11,063 bases of DNA from assembly GCA_001563995.1 (NCBI GenBank), contig LKMV01000022.1, positions 1 through 11,063 of the forward strand, read 5' to 3'. Source of the stretch: Nanohaloarchaea archaeon PL-Br10_U2g16. GTDB taxonomy: Archaea > Nanohalarchaeota > Nanosalinia > Nanosalinales > Nanosalinaceae. The notes under the pieces are model-generated. The model saw nothing but the letters and a program-made list of their open reading frames with translations. It searched no databases and was not told the origin of the DNA. Both the position numbers and the translations under genes were made by a program. Of the stretch, positions 6,709 through 11,063 are shown one piece after another. Numbering within the stretch: position 1 is the stretch's first letter; each line of letters begins with the position of its first letter.

Positions 6709-7275
6709 TTATGTGTCGTGATCCGTGTAAGGCTCCCCTTTTATCTCAGTAAGCAGGTTTACAGCTGCCTTTGCCCCGCTTCCTATCGCTGTAGAGGTCT
6801 GATACTCCCAGGAGTTTGAAAGCCCTGCTACGTATAGCCTTTCTGCAGCCTCTGCCTTGTTGGTATCATCCGTTACTATGTGTCTCTCCATCATGTAAGG
6901 TCCTTCGACACCTTCCTCGAACTCTAGATCTAGACCTTCAAGAAACTCCAAACTTCCTGCGGAGGCAATTATCACATATTCAGCTTCGTAATCCGATTTA
7001 TCTGTCTCTACAGAGTAACCTTCCTCAGTCTTCTGTAGATCCTCAACCTTTTCCTCCTTATACTCCGCTCCAAAGTCATCAAGCTTCTGTCTACCGCTTC
7101 TCAGTACTTCCTGACCTGTAATTGATTCATGACCTATTAGGTTCTGGATGTTTGAGGTATTATGTACCAAGCTTTCATCCGTATCTAAGACCAATGTTTC
7201 TTCTCCTGCTTTAGCTGTAAAAACACCTGCCTGTAGACCCGCAACTCCTCCGCCTATTACGATAACCTTTCTCAT
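6709..7275 (-). CDS. small FAD-dependent oxidoreductase, thioredoxin-reductase-like
   Basis: 188 residues from ATG 7275 (MRKVIVIGGG); a TTG at 7302 would add nine unlikely residues. The N-terminal Rossmann motif VIGGGVAGLQAGVFTAKAG (6-24) ends with D31 after a strand (LVLDTD), typical of FAD binding. The C-terminal RLYVAGLSNSWEYQTSTAIG (146-165) followed by SGAKAAVNLL is the second FAD-contact region of TrxR-type flavoproteins. The inserted NAD(P)H domain and the CxxC redox pair of true thioredoxin reductases are both missing, and the protein is a little over half of the usual 310-320 residues. The two ends join in a contiguous frame, so it is a compact family form and not obviously broken. 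Similar short proteins are annotated 'NAD(P)/FAD-dependent oxidoreductase' in archaea. Electron donor and acceptor are unknown. It diverges from rpl40e. Confidence 0.82.
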   Translation of the reverse strand: MRKVIVIGGGVAGLQAGVFTAKAGEETLVLDTDESLVHNTSNIQNLIGHESITGQEVLRSGRQKLDDFGAEYKEEKVEDLQKTEEGYSVETDKSDYEAEYVIIASAGSLEFLEGLDLEFEEGVEGPYMMERHIVTDDTNKAEAAERLYVAGLSNSWEYQTSTAIGSGAKAAVNLLTEIKGEPYTDHDT

Positions 7276-7364
7276 AACTAAACTGTTGTGTTGAATACTC
7301 AAAAAGCTGTGTCTCAGATAGCTAAACGGTTGACCTACTTAAAAATAACCTTTGAAGTAGTATG

Positions 7365-7381
7365 TATAGAGGGTACTCAAA
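7365..7381 (+). promoter_or_regulatory. ribosome-binding site of rpl40e
   Basis: GAGGGT lies six to seven bases upstream of ATG 7382. It is one of the few Shine-Dalgarno-like sequences in the window. An AT-rich box (TTAAAAATA, about 7339-7347) further up places transcription start near 7370, giving a short leader, unlike the mostly leaderless neighbours. Confidence 0.45.
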
Positions 7382-7543
7382 ATGGCACAGAGGTTTGAAG
7401 AGGCAAAGAAGAGAATTTTTGGAAACGTATATGTCTGCAGGAAATGTAACGCAACCAACAGAACCGACAATCCAGACAAAGCGTCCTGCAGAAAATGTGG
7501 TTACACCGGCCTAAGACCTAAGAACGAAGAGTTCGCCGGTTAA
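7382..7543 (+). CDS. rpl40e: 50S ribosomal protein L40e
   Basis: 53 residues. The start MAQRFEEAKKRIFGNVYVCR and the zinc ribbon with four cysteines in two CxxC pairs (VCRKCNATNR at 18-27; SCRKCGYTGL at 35-44) followed by RPKNEEFAG are the standard archaeal L40e, a small zinc-binding protein of the large ribosomal subunit. In eukaryotes the same protein is made as a ubiquitin fusion; archaea encode it alone, as here. Size and cysteine spacing are complete. The gene carries a GAGGGT ribosome-binding site, consistent with high expression. It stands alone between a divergent oxidoreductase gene and the 7622 gene, whose own promoter follows. Confidence 0.95.
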   Translation: MAQRFEEAKKRIFGNVYVCRKCNATNRTDNPDKASCRKCGYTGLRPKNEEFAG

Positions 7544-7576
7544 ACAACTTTATCTTTTTACTTTTCACAGTTTGTC

Positions 7577-7618
7577 TAATCCGTACTTAGGTTTTTTTAA
7601 TCCGTACAGTAAACTGTA
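7577..7618 (+). promoter_or_regulatory. promoter with direct repeats and palindromic operator-like site
   Basis: TAATCCGTAC occurs twice, at 7577-7586 and 7598-7607, a 21-bp period or about two helical turns, bracketing the TATA-like TTTTTTAA (7593-7600). Immediately after, TACAGT-AA-ACTGTA (7605-7618) is a perfect 14-bp inverted repeat between the TATA box and the ATG at 7622, overlapping the likely transcription start. This arrangement suggests a regulator binding site. Confidence 0.45.
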
Positions 7619-7621
7619 TAC

Positions 7622-8185
7622 ATGTCCGATAATTATACATTACTTATCCATGATAATTATAGCGACTATGAAGATCTACACGATATCAAGCTATCAAATT
7701 TAGAGTTATCAGTTGATTCAAAGAATGATTACGAACTAGAATACATTTTTACTTCTAATCTAGACCAAGCAGAAGATTATATAGAAGAAAAGAATGTAGA
7801 TGTATTTATTACCGGTACAACAGGGAGCTGGTCTGGTTCCAAAACTGAAGAACCTGGCATAGAGCTAATTCAAAGGCTGTATCATGAAGAGCTATCTAAT
7901 GGCAGAAGGGATACGGTTTACGCAGTTCTTACCCAGTTAGAACCTAAGAAATTAGAGCATGAAATAGGAGAATTAACAGGTATAAACTCTTACAGGATTA
8001 AAAACGACGTTTTAAGCTCTGACGAACAGTACAATCAGTGGATGAACAAACTCTTAACCGAATCAGATCTACTATCATGTGAAAATAAGAGTTTAAAGCC
8101 CGAATGCATCCAAAAAATGGAAGAACTCAACCAAAGCTACAGCTCTGAGGCAGAAAAGGCAACGGTCTGGCACGGTATAAGCTGA
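7622..8185 (+). CDS. possible degenerate response-regulator receiver-like protein
   Basis: 187 residues, not firmly recognised. Residues 4-130 show the rhythm of a CheY-like receiver: a first strand YTLLIHDN ending in acidic/polar residues, a third strand VDVFITG (59-65), a GIELIQRLYHEE helix (79-90), a fourth strand VYAVLTQ (99-105) ending in T104, and a fifth strand SYRIKND (123-129) with K127 where the conserved lysine would lie. The phospho-acceptor aspartate expected at the end of strand three is replaced (FITG), so if the fold is right it is a pseudo-receiver. About 55 more residues, helical and without a recognisable DNA-binding or kinase domain, follow. No partner kinase gene is in the window. 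The promoter carries direct repeats and a palindrome, so the gene is probably regulated. The fold assignment is inference; an unrelated Rossmann-like domain is possible. Confidence 0.7.
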   Translation: MSDNYTLLIHDNYSDYEDLHDIKLSNLELSVDSKNDYELEYIFTSNLDQAEDYIEEKNVDVFITGTTGSWSGSKTEEPGIELIQRLYHEELSNGRRDTVYAVLTQLEPKKLEHEIGELTGINSYRIKNDVLSSDEQYNQWMNKLLTESDLLSCENKSLKPECIQKMEELNQSYSSEAEKATVWHGIS

Positions 8186-8198
8186 ACCTCTGAACACC

Positions 8199-8207
8199 AT
8201 ATATAAG
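8199..8207 (+). promoter_or_regulatory. TATA box of tRNA-Thr
   Basis: ATATATAAG is centred about 29 nt upstream of the first mature tRNA base (8232). Transcription should begin within a few bases of the mature 5' end, leaving almost no leader for RNase P to remove. Confidence 0.65.
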
Positions 8208-8231
8208 TTTGAATAATTTAACTTTTGGTAT

Positions 8232-8406
8232 GCCCCGTTGGCTCAGCGGTAGAGCGCGTCCTTGGTAGGAACTTCTGAAAGTTCCATCATCACAGGCGGT
8301 TCTTAGAACCACCAAAGGCTCCAGTAGGTGCCTAATAAATTGATTAACATTTCAGATTAGTTTCCCAACTAGGACGAGGTCCCGGGTTCAAATCTCGGAC
8401 GGGGCT
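8232..8406 (+). tRNA. tRNA-Thr (anticodon GGT) with a 103-nt intron
   Basis: The acceptor stem pairs GCCCCGT (8232-8238) with ACGGGGC (8399-8405), discriminator T8406, no encoded CCA. D-arm: GCTC (8241-8244) / GAGC (8252-8255) with loop AGCGGTA. Anticodon stem: CGTCC (8257-8261) / GGACG (8372-8376); loop TTGGTA + A with anticodon GGT at 8264-8266, reading ACC/ACU threonine codons. T-arm: CCGGG-TTCAAAT-CTCGG (8382-8398). Mature length is 72 nt. The loop is interrupted after A37 by an intron. The 3' end needs tRNase Z (rnz is in this window) plus CCA addition. The only minus-strand reading frame across it is a shadow. Confidence 0.93.
8268..8370 (+). other. archaeal tRNA intron (bulge-helix-bulge type), structured
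   Basis: Splice sites fit the endonuclease rule exactly: a 4-bp central helix TTGG (8262-8265) / CCAA (8365-8368) is flanked by three-base bulges TAG (8266-8268) and CTA (8369-8371), each cut between its second and third base, and by the anticodon stem. Inside are a 7-bp hairpin GGAACTT-CTGA-AAGTTCC (8268-8285), a 5-bp hairpin GGTTC-TTA-GAACC, an AGGCTCC/GGTGCCT stem with one mismatch, and a CTAAT/ATTAG closing pair. The first hairpin overlaps the intron-side flank of the 5' splice site. Confidence 0.85.
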
Positions 8407-8430
8407 TAGAACATTTACTTCAACATTATG

Positions 8431-8475
8431 GGCTTTTCAGAGTTTTTCTATCCAAATCTGCTCATATGAGCTTTT
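8431..8475 (+). terminator. T-rich termination region after tRNA-Thr
   Basis: CTTTT (8433-8437), GTTTTTC (8442-8448) and the perfect palindrome GCTCATATGAGC (8460-8471) followed by TTTT could end the tRNA transcript. The same palindrome lies just past the stop of the convergent phosphatase gene. Confidence 0.4.
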
Positions 8476-8480
8476 GAAGC

Positions 8481-9698
8481 TTAGTCTACTAATTCGCTTA
8501 ATTCAACTTCTAAGAATGGGACTTCCATTTCGTCTTTACTTAATCCTCCGTGGTATCCTATGATTTCTATTTCTTCTGGCTCTTCTCCGTGCCACATTGC
8601 TAATTCCTTATGAGAGACAATTAAATCACCGATTCTATCTTCAAAGTTATCTCTATACTTTAGTCCAAATAGGTTGTCCGCAATAGCTTCTTCTCTTGTC
8701 CAAATGTGGCAGTTAAATTCATGTTCTAGGAAATTCTTTACTTCTTCTATTTTCTCTTCCTTAATATGTAGATGAAGATTTCTAGGGCTTCCAGTAGGCA
8801 TCAGCTTTTCTCCATCTCTTTTTTCCTGTAAGTTTTCTTTTATTTCATCATATTCCAGTATGTCGATATTTTCTTCTGGTTCAATATCCTTGAATCCGTG
8901 ATCTGCAGTCAAAATCAATTTTGTATTTTTTGTAGTCTCTAATTTGTTTAGGAAATTTTCCTGTAGTGCGTGTGATATTTGGGATAGTTGTGCTTGGTAC
9001 TCTTCAACCTCAGTACCCTCATAATGGGATATCTTGTCTAGTAACGGTATATAGACATAAATGTAGTTTTTGCTGTTCGCTTCCTCCAAAGTTTTCCTTA
9101 GCTTGACTGACATATCTGCTAGACTGAGATAAGGTATTTGTTCAGCACCTTCAAACATTAGTTCAGAGGCTTCACTACCTTCCATTTGTCTAGGAATTAT
9201 AACCTTGGATTGTATATTTTGTTCTTTTAGGTCTTCATAGATACTTTTTCCTTTGAATAATATATCTGCTTTAAAGCTCTCTCCGTATTCTTCTGTTGGG
9301 TTTGAGCCTTCTTGAGTTACAAATGGAAGAGTTTTTATCGATGCATCAAATTCTTTGAAATACATATTCCATCCTGTTAATCCGTGTTTTGAAGGAGTTA
9401 GACCTGTTTGGAGTGTGGTTATTGCGGCTGCTGTTTCTGAGGGATATACGGATGTGAGTTTTTTCAGATCGCCTGATCTTTCGATATTGTTGAAGAAATC
9501 GTGTTGGATTGCGTATTTATTCCAGTGTTTGTAACCTAAACCGTCAACAAGAATTAGTACAACATTTTCATATTCATCTAGATTTGTTTTGTCTACTAAG
9601 CTCTTCCTATCTGTTTGAATTCCTAGTTTGTTTGCTACAGTTTCCGGTATCTTATGTATGGAATCTCCTGTGTAATTTGGTAGTTTTTGCTCGGACAT
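8481..9698 (-). CDS. type I phosphodiesterase/nucleotide pyrophosphatase-family phosphohydrolase
   Basis: 405 residues of the alkaline phosphatase superfamily (PF01663-like). The two-metal site is traceable: D52 in VLILVDGLG; nucleophile T89 in SETAAAITTLQTGL; the capping segment GLTGWNMY (106-113); D221 and H225 in LLDKISHYEG; D266-H267 in LTADHG; and H383 in GYHGGLS. Such enzymes cleave phosphate mono- or diesters or pyrophosphate bonds; the substrate here is not evident. There is no N-terminal signal peptide or membrane anchor, unlike many secreted relatives, so it is probably cytoplasmic. ATTATAA (9730-9724 on the minus strand) ends 26 nt before the ATG at 9698, indicating a leaderless mRNA. 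The gene lies between tRNA-Thr and a repeated-element array and is more AT-rich and Lys/Glu-rich than genes before the tRNA, so it may belong to an acquired segment. Confidence 0.88.
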   Translation of the reverse strand: MSEQKLPNYTGDSIHKIPETVANKLGIQTDRKSLVDKTNLDEYENVVLILVDGLGYKHWNKYAIQHDFFNNIERSGDLKKLTSVYPSETAAAITTLQTGLTPSKHGLTGWNMYFKEFDASIKTLPFVTQEGSNPTEEYGESFKADILFKGKSIYEDLKEQNIQSKVIIPRQMEGSEASELMFEGAEQIPYLSLADMSVKLRKTLEEANSKNYIYVYIPLLDKISHYEGTEVEEYQAQLSQISHALQENFLNKLETTKNTKLILTADHGFKDIEPEENIDILEYDEIKENLQEKRDGEKLMPTGSPRNLHLHIKEEKIEEVKNFLEHEFNCHIWTREEAIADNLFGLKYRDNFEDRIGDLIVSHKELAMWHGEEPEEIEIIGYHGGLSKDEMEVPFLEVELSELVD

Positions 9699-9785
9699 AG
9701 AATAAAATTTTCTTTATCTATTCTTATAATTTGATTCAAAAATAAGTTTGAATTATAACTTTTACTTGTTCATAGACTAATTACC

Positions 9786-9852
9786 GACCTCAGGTCACTA
9801 TCCACAAGTTTGTGGGCTTTTGAACCTGATTGCCCACACTCAAAACGGGGCT
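9786..9852 (-). repeat. 67-bp conserved element, copy A
   Basis: 63 of 67 bases match copy B at 10631-10697; the four differences are all C/T transitions. It lies 33 nt after the stop of the 229-residue ORF (minus strand) and about 55 nt upstream of the TATA box of the phosphatase gene. Contents on the plus strand: the palindrome GACCTCAGGTC (9786-9796), the palindrome CCACAA-GT-TTGTGG (9802-9815), the stem TGTGGGC (9811-9817) / GCCCACA (9832-9838) with a 14-base loop, then ACGGGGCT at the end. The second palindrome and the stem share bases, so they cannot both form. Function unknown. Confidence 0.9.
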
Positions 9853-9853
9853 A

Positions 9854-9869
9854 TATTCGATATCGAATA
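9854..9869. repeat. 16-bp perfect palindrome between ORF stop and element A
   Basis: TATTCGATATCGAATA is fully self-complementary and sits between the stop codon at 9886-9888 and element A. Copy B has a different, nearly perfect 16-bp palindrome in the equivalent position. It could be a protein-binding site or part of a terminator hairpin. Confidence 0.6.
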
Positions 9870-9885
9870 AGTTTATCAGATATCC

Positions 9886-10575
9886 TTAGTGAGTCCAATA
9901 GAATATAAACCTTATATTTTCCTTTTTATGCCAAAATCTTTGATTTGAAAGTTCTAAAAAATCAAACCAATACTGAGGAAGTAGCTCTTTTTTGGTTTTC
10001 TTTTCCAATACCAATTTTTTTGTGTTCTTCTCTAATTTTCCGTTCAAGATTAATTCTCTAACTTCTTCTTTATCTAAAGTGTGCCTCTCATCATCAAGTT
10101 GCAAGATCCCGTTCCCTTTATTCTTGAAATATTTGCCTTCGTCATCCTTGATCTTGAAAATTCTTAGATAATTTGAATTAAAACTATTATTTTCCTCCAT
10201 TTCTGCCTTTAATTTTTCTAAATTTTCTTCAGAAATACCTTGATTCCATTCAAAATCATTTATGTCATTAAGTTTCATTACTTTTCTAGTTCCTATTTCA
10301 CCTCTAAATTTTGTGAAACGTCCCTGTAAATTTCCCTCTTCAACAACATCTGTACCCCAGTAATTTGACATCATATTAATTTTGGTTAAATCTGAAATGT
10401 CTTTAGGCAGAGAGTCACTACTAGAAGGCATTTCTAAGTGTTTAGCCCATTTTAAACTTAAAAGAACATATTTAACATTACCTTGGCTGCCAATAAAGGG
10501 TCGAACATTGGTTAAGAACTTCCATCCATTACTAGGCATTTTTTTCTCTATATAAGTGTTAAGGTATCCTGGCAT
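9886..10575 (-). CDS. hypothetical protein, member of a tandem paralogous family (copy 1)
   Basis: 229 residues, not recognised. The N-terminal 90 residues contain KWAKHL, DLTKIN and MMSNYWGTDVVEEGNLQGRF; the following part is rich in Lys, Glu and Asn. A highly charged helix (NLEKLKAEMEENN, about 118-130) leads into YLRIFKI, then TLDKEEVRELILNGKLEKN and the aromatic C-terminus QYWFDFLELSNQRFW...IRFIFYWTH. The last 115 residues align with the truncated paralogue at 10722-11063 with about 69 % identity and one two-residue gap; YLRIFKI, EEVR.LILNGKLEKN and RFI.YWTH are the most conserved. There is no signal peptide, membrane helix or cysteine. The ATG at 10575 has TTAAATTA 21-28 nt upstream. AT content and Lys/Asn use differ from genes left of the tRNA, suggesting acquisition. 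No function is inferred. Confidence 0.8.
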   Translation of the reverse strand: MPGYLNTYIEKKMPSNGWKFLTNVRPFIGSQGNVKYVLLSLKWAKHLEMPSSSDSLPKDISDLTKINMMSNYWGTDVVEEGNLQGRFTKFRGEIGTRKVMKLNDINDFEWNQGISEENLEKLKAEMEENNSFNSNYLRIFKIKDDEGKYFKNKGNGILQLDDERHTLDKEEVRELILNGKLEKNTKKLVLEKKTKKELLPQYWFDFLELSNQRFWHKKENIRFIFYWTH

Positions 10576-10595
10576 AGATACACTATCATGATCAA

Positions 10596-10603
10596 TAATT
10601 TAA
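10596..10603 (-). promoter_or_regulatory. TATA-like box of the 229-residue ORF
   Basis: TTAAATTA on the minus strand, 21-28 nt upstream of ATG 10575, suits a leaderless transcript starting downstream of element B. The ORF can thus be transcribed independently of the upstream paralogue. Confidence 0.5.
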
Positions 10604-10630
10604 GTGCTTATTTCTTGTAGTTTAGGTAAT

Positions 10631-10697
10631 GACCTCAGGTCACCATTCACAAGTTTGTGGGCTTTTGAACCCGATCGCCCACACTCAAAACGGGGCT
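10631..10697 (-). repeat. 67-bp conserved element, copy B
   Basis: Second copy, exactly 845 bp from copy A. It begins 28 nt upstream of the TATA-like box of the 229-residue ORF and ends 24 nt from the stop of the truncated paralogue. TGTGGGC (10656-10662) / GCCCACA (10677-10683) and the other repeats are kept; the GACCTCAGGTC palindrome is extended here by a T/A pair. Read on the minus strand it starts with GCCCCGTT (10696-10689) and contains CGGGTTCAAA (10673-10664), both identical to segments of tRNA-Thr at 8232-8406. Confidence 0.9.
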
Positions 10698-10703
10698 TAC
10701 CTC

Positions 10704-10719
10704 AATATTTTAAAGTATT
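10704..10719. repeat. 16-bp near-palindrome between paralogue stop and element B
   Basis: AATATTTTAAAGTATT pairs with itself at seven of eight positions; the eighth would be a T-G wobble if the plus strand were RNA. It occupies the same place as the perfect palindrome beside element A but shares no sequence with it. Confidence 0.45.
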
Positions 10720-10721
10720 TT

Positions 10722-11063
10722 TTAGTGAGTCCAATAGAGTATGAACCTTATATCTTCACTTTTATAGTGAAATCTTCTGTTTATTAGTTCTAATAGATCA
10801 AACCAAGACTGAGGAATAAGTTCTCTTTTAGATTTCTTTTCCAATACAAATGACTTTGAGTTCTTCTCTAGTTTTCCGTTCAAAATCAATTTCCTTACCT
10901 CTTCCCTATCTAAATTGTACTCTTCATCATCAGATTGTAATACTCCTTTAAATTCGTAATATTTCCCTTCTTCATCGAAGATTTTGAAAATTCTTAGGTA
11001 ATCTACATTAAAACGATTTTTTTGCTCTACTTCTGTCTTTAATTTTTCTAAATTTTCTTTAGA
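10722..11063 (-). CDS. paralogue of the 229-residue ORF (copy 2), 5' end beyond window edge
   Basis: A reading frame enters from the right edge and stops at a TAA at 10724-10722, giving the last 113 residues. It begins SKENLEKLKTEVEQKNRFNV and aligns with copy 1 from its residue 115 onward: YLRIFKI, EEGKYY, then LDREEVRKLILNGKLEKN, SFVLEKKSKRELIPQ and IRFILYWTH. About 78 of 113 aligned positions are identical, with a two-residue deletion where copy 1 has GNGI. There is no frameshift or internal stop, so this is a maintained gene and not a decayed duplicate. The next 67-bp element follows its stop after 24 nt. The N-terminus, promoter and any further copies lie outside the window. Confidence 0.8.
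   Translation of the reverse strand, partial: SKENLEKLKTEVEQKNRFNVDYLRIFKIFDEEGKYYEFKGVLQSDDEEYNLDREEVRKLILNGKLEKNSKSFVLEKKSKRELIPQSWFDLLELINRRFHYKSEDIRFILYWTH

Noticed and set aside
4307..7620. Shared 12-mer GTAAACTGTATA in the rnp4 promoter (4307-4318) and the 7622 promoter (7609-7620) as a common operator
   Set aside because: A 12-base match between AT-rich promoter regions is expected by chance in a window this size, and its position relative to the TATA box differs in the two cases.
8127..8315. Minus-strand frame across the 5' half of tRNA-Thr
   Set aside because: It overlaps the tRNA exon and its promoter, and its translation has no recognisable features.
8268..8370. Box C/D or H/ACA guide RNA inside the tRNA intron
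   Set aside because: CTGA and ACA trinucleotides occur, but no box C (RTGATGA) is present and no hairpin has ACA at the fixed distance required; the matches are too short to claim.
8429..8437. TGGGCTTTT after tRNA-Thr as a third, degenerate copy of the 67-bp element
   Set aside because: Only nine bases match, and the order relative to ACGGGGCT is reversed compared with the element.
9786..10697. CRISPR array
   Set aside because: Only two repeat copies, 778 bp apart, separated by a coding gene; there are no short regular spacers and no cas genes.

Overview
This window looks archaeal. Supporting signs are an archaeal-type L40e ribosomal protein gene, a Trm56 SPOUT methyltransferase, the RNase P protein Rpp21/Rnp4, a tRNA-Thr interrupted at position 37/38 by an intron with a bulge-helix-bulge, and TATA-like boxes 20-30 nt upstream of most start codons with almost no Shine-Dalgarno sequences (mostly leaderless mRNAs). 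Many proteins are short and rich in Asp/Glu. A halophilic small-genome archaeon, perhaps of the nanohaloarchaeal/DPANN type, would fit, but that placement is inference from style and not from a search.

Layout: positions 1-384 hold the 5' part of a minus-strand Yip1-like membrane protein. From 468 to about 4300 lies a tRNA-maturation neighbourhood: trm56 (+), an acidic orphan (+), tRNase Z (-), a second acidic orphan (+), and the overlapping pair rnp4-trmG10 (-). From 4390 to 6143 are a MIP18/DUF59 iron-sulfur assembly protein and a two-gene operon of an NAD(P)H-hydrate epimerase and a BtuF-like binding protein without a signal peptide. From 6153 to 8185 come a small membrane protein and a small FAD oxidoreductase (both -), then rpl40e and a degenerate receiver-domain protein (both +). 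An intron-containing tRNA-Thr(GGT) at 8232-8406 ends this ordinary chromosomal section.

Beyond the tRNA the sequence is visibly more AT-rich and accessory-looking. It has a nucleotide-pyrophosphatase/phosphodiesterase-type alkaline phosphatase superfamily protein (-), then a tandem array of an unknown gene family: a complete 229-residue ORF and, at the window edge, the last 113 residues of a paralogue. Each ORF is followed 24-33 nt after its stop codon by a 67-bp non-coding element whose two copies (9786-9852, 10631-10697) differ at only four positions, all C/T transitions, while the aligned proteins are only about 69 % identical. The element contains nested inverted repeats that can fold in mutually exclusive ways, and short matches to both the acceptor stem and the T-arm of the nearby tRNA-Thr.

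The 'ORF + conserved 3' element' unit, repeated with an 845-bp period, is the best candidate for something undescribed. It could be a cassette array with recombination-site-like elements, a structured RNA paired with each gene, or a shared regulatory site. The window ends inside the array, so its size and any recombinase remain unseen.
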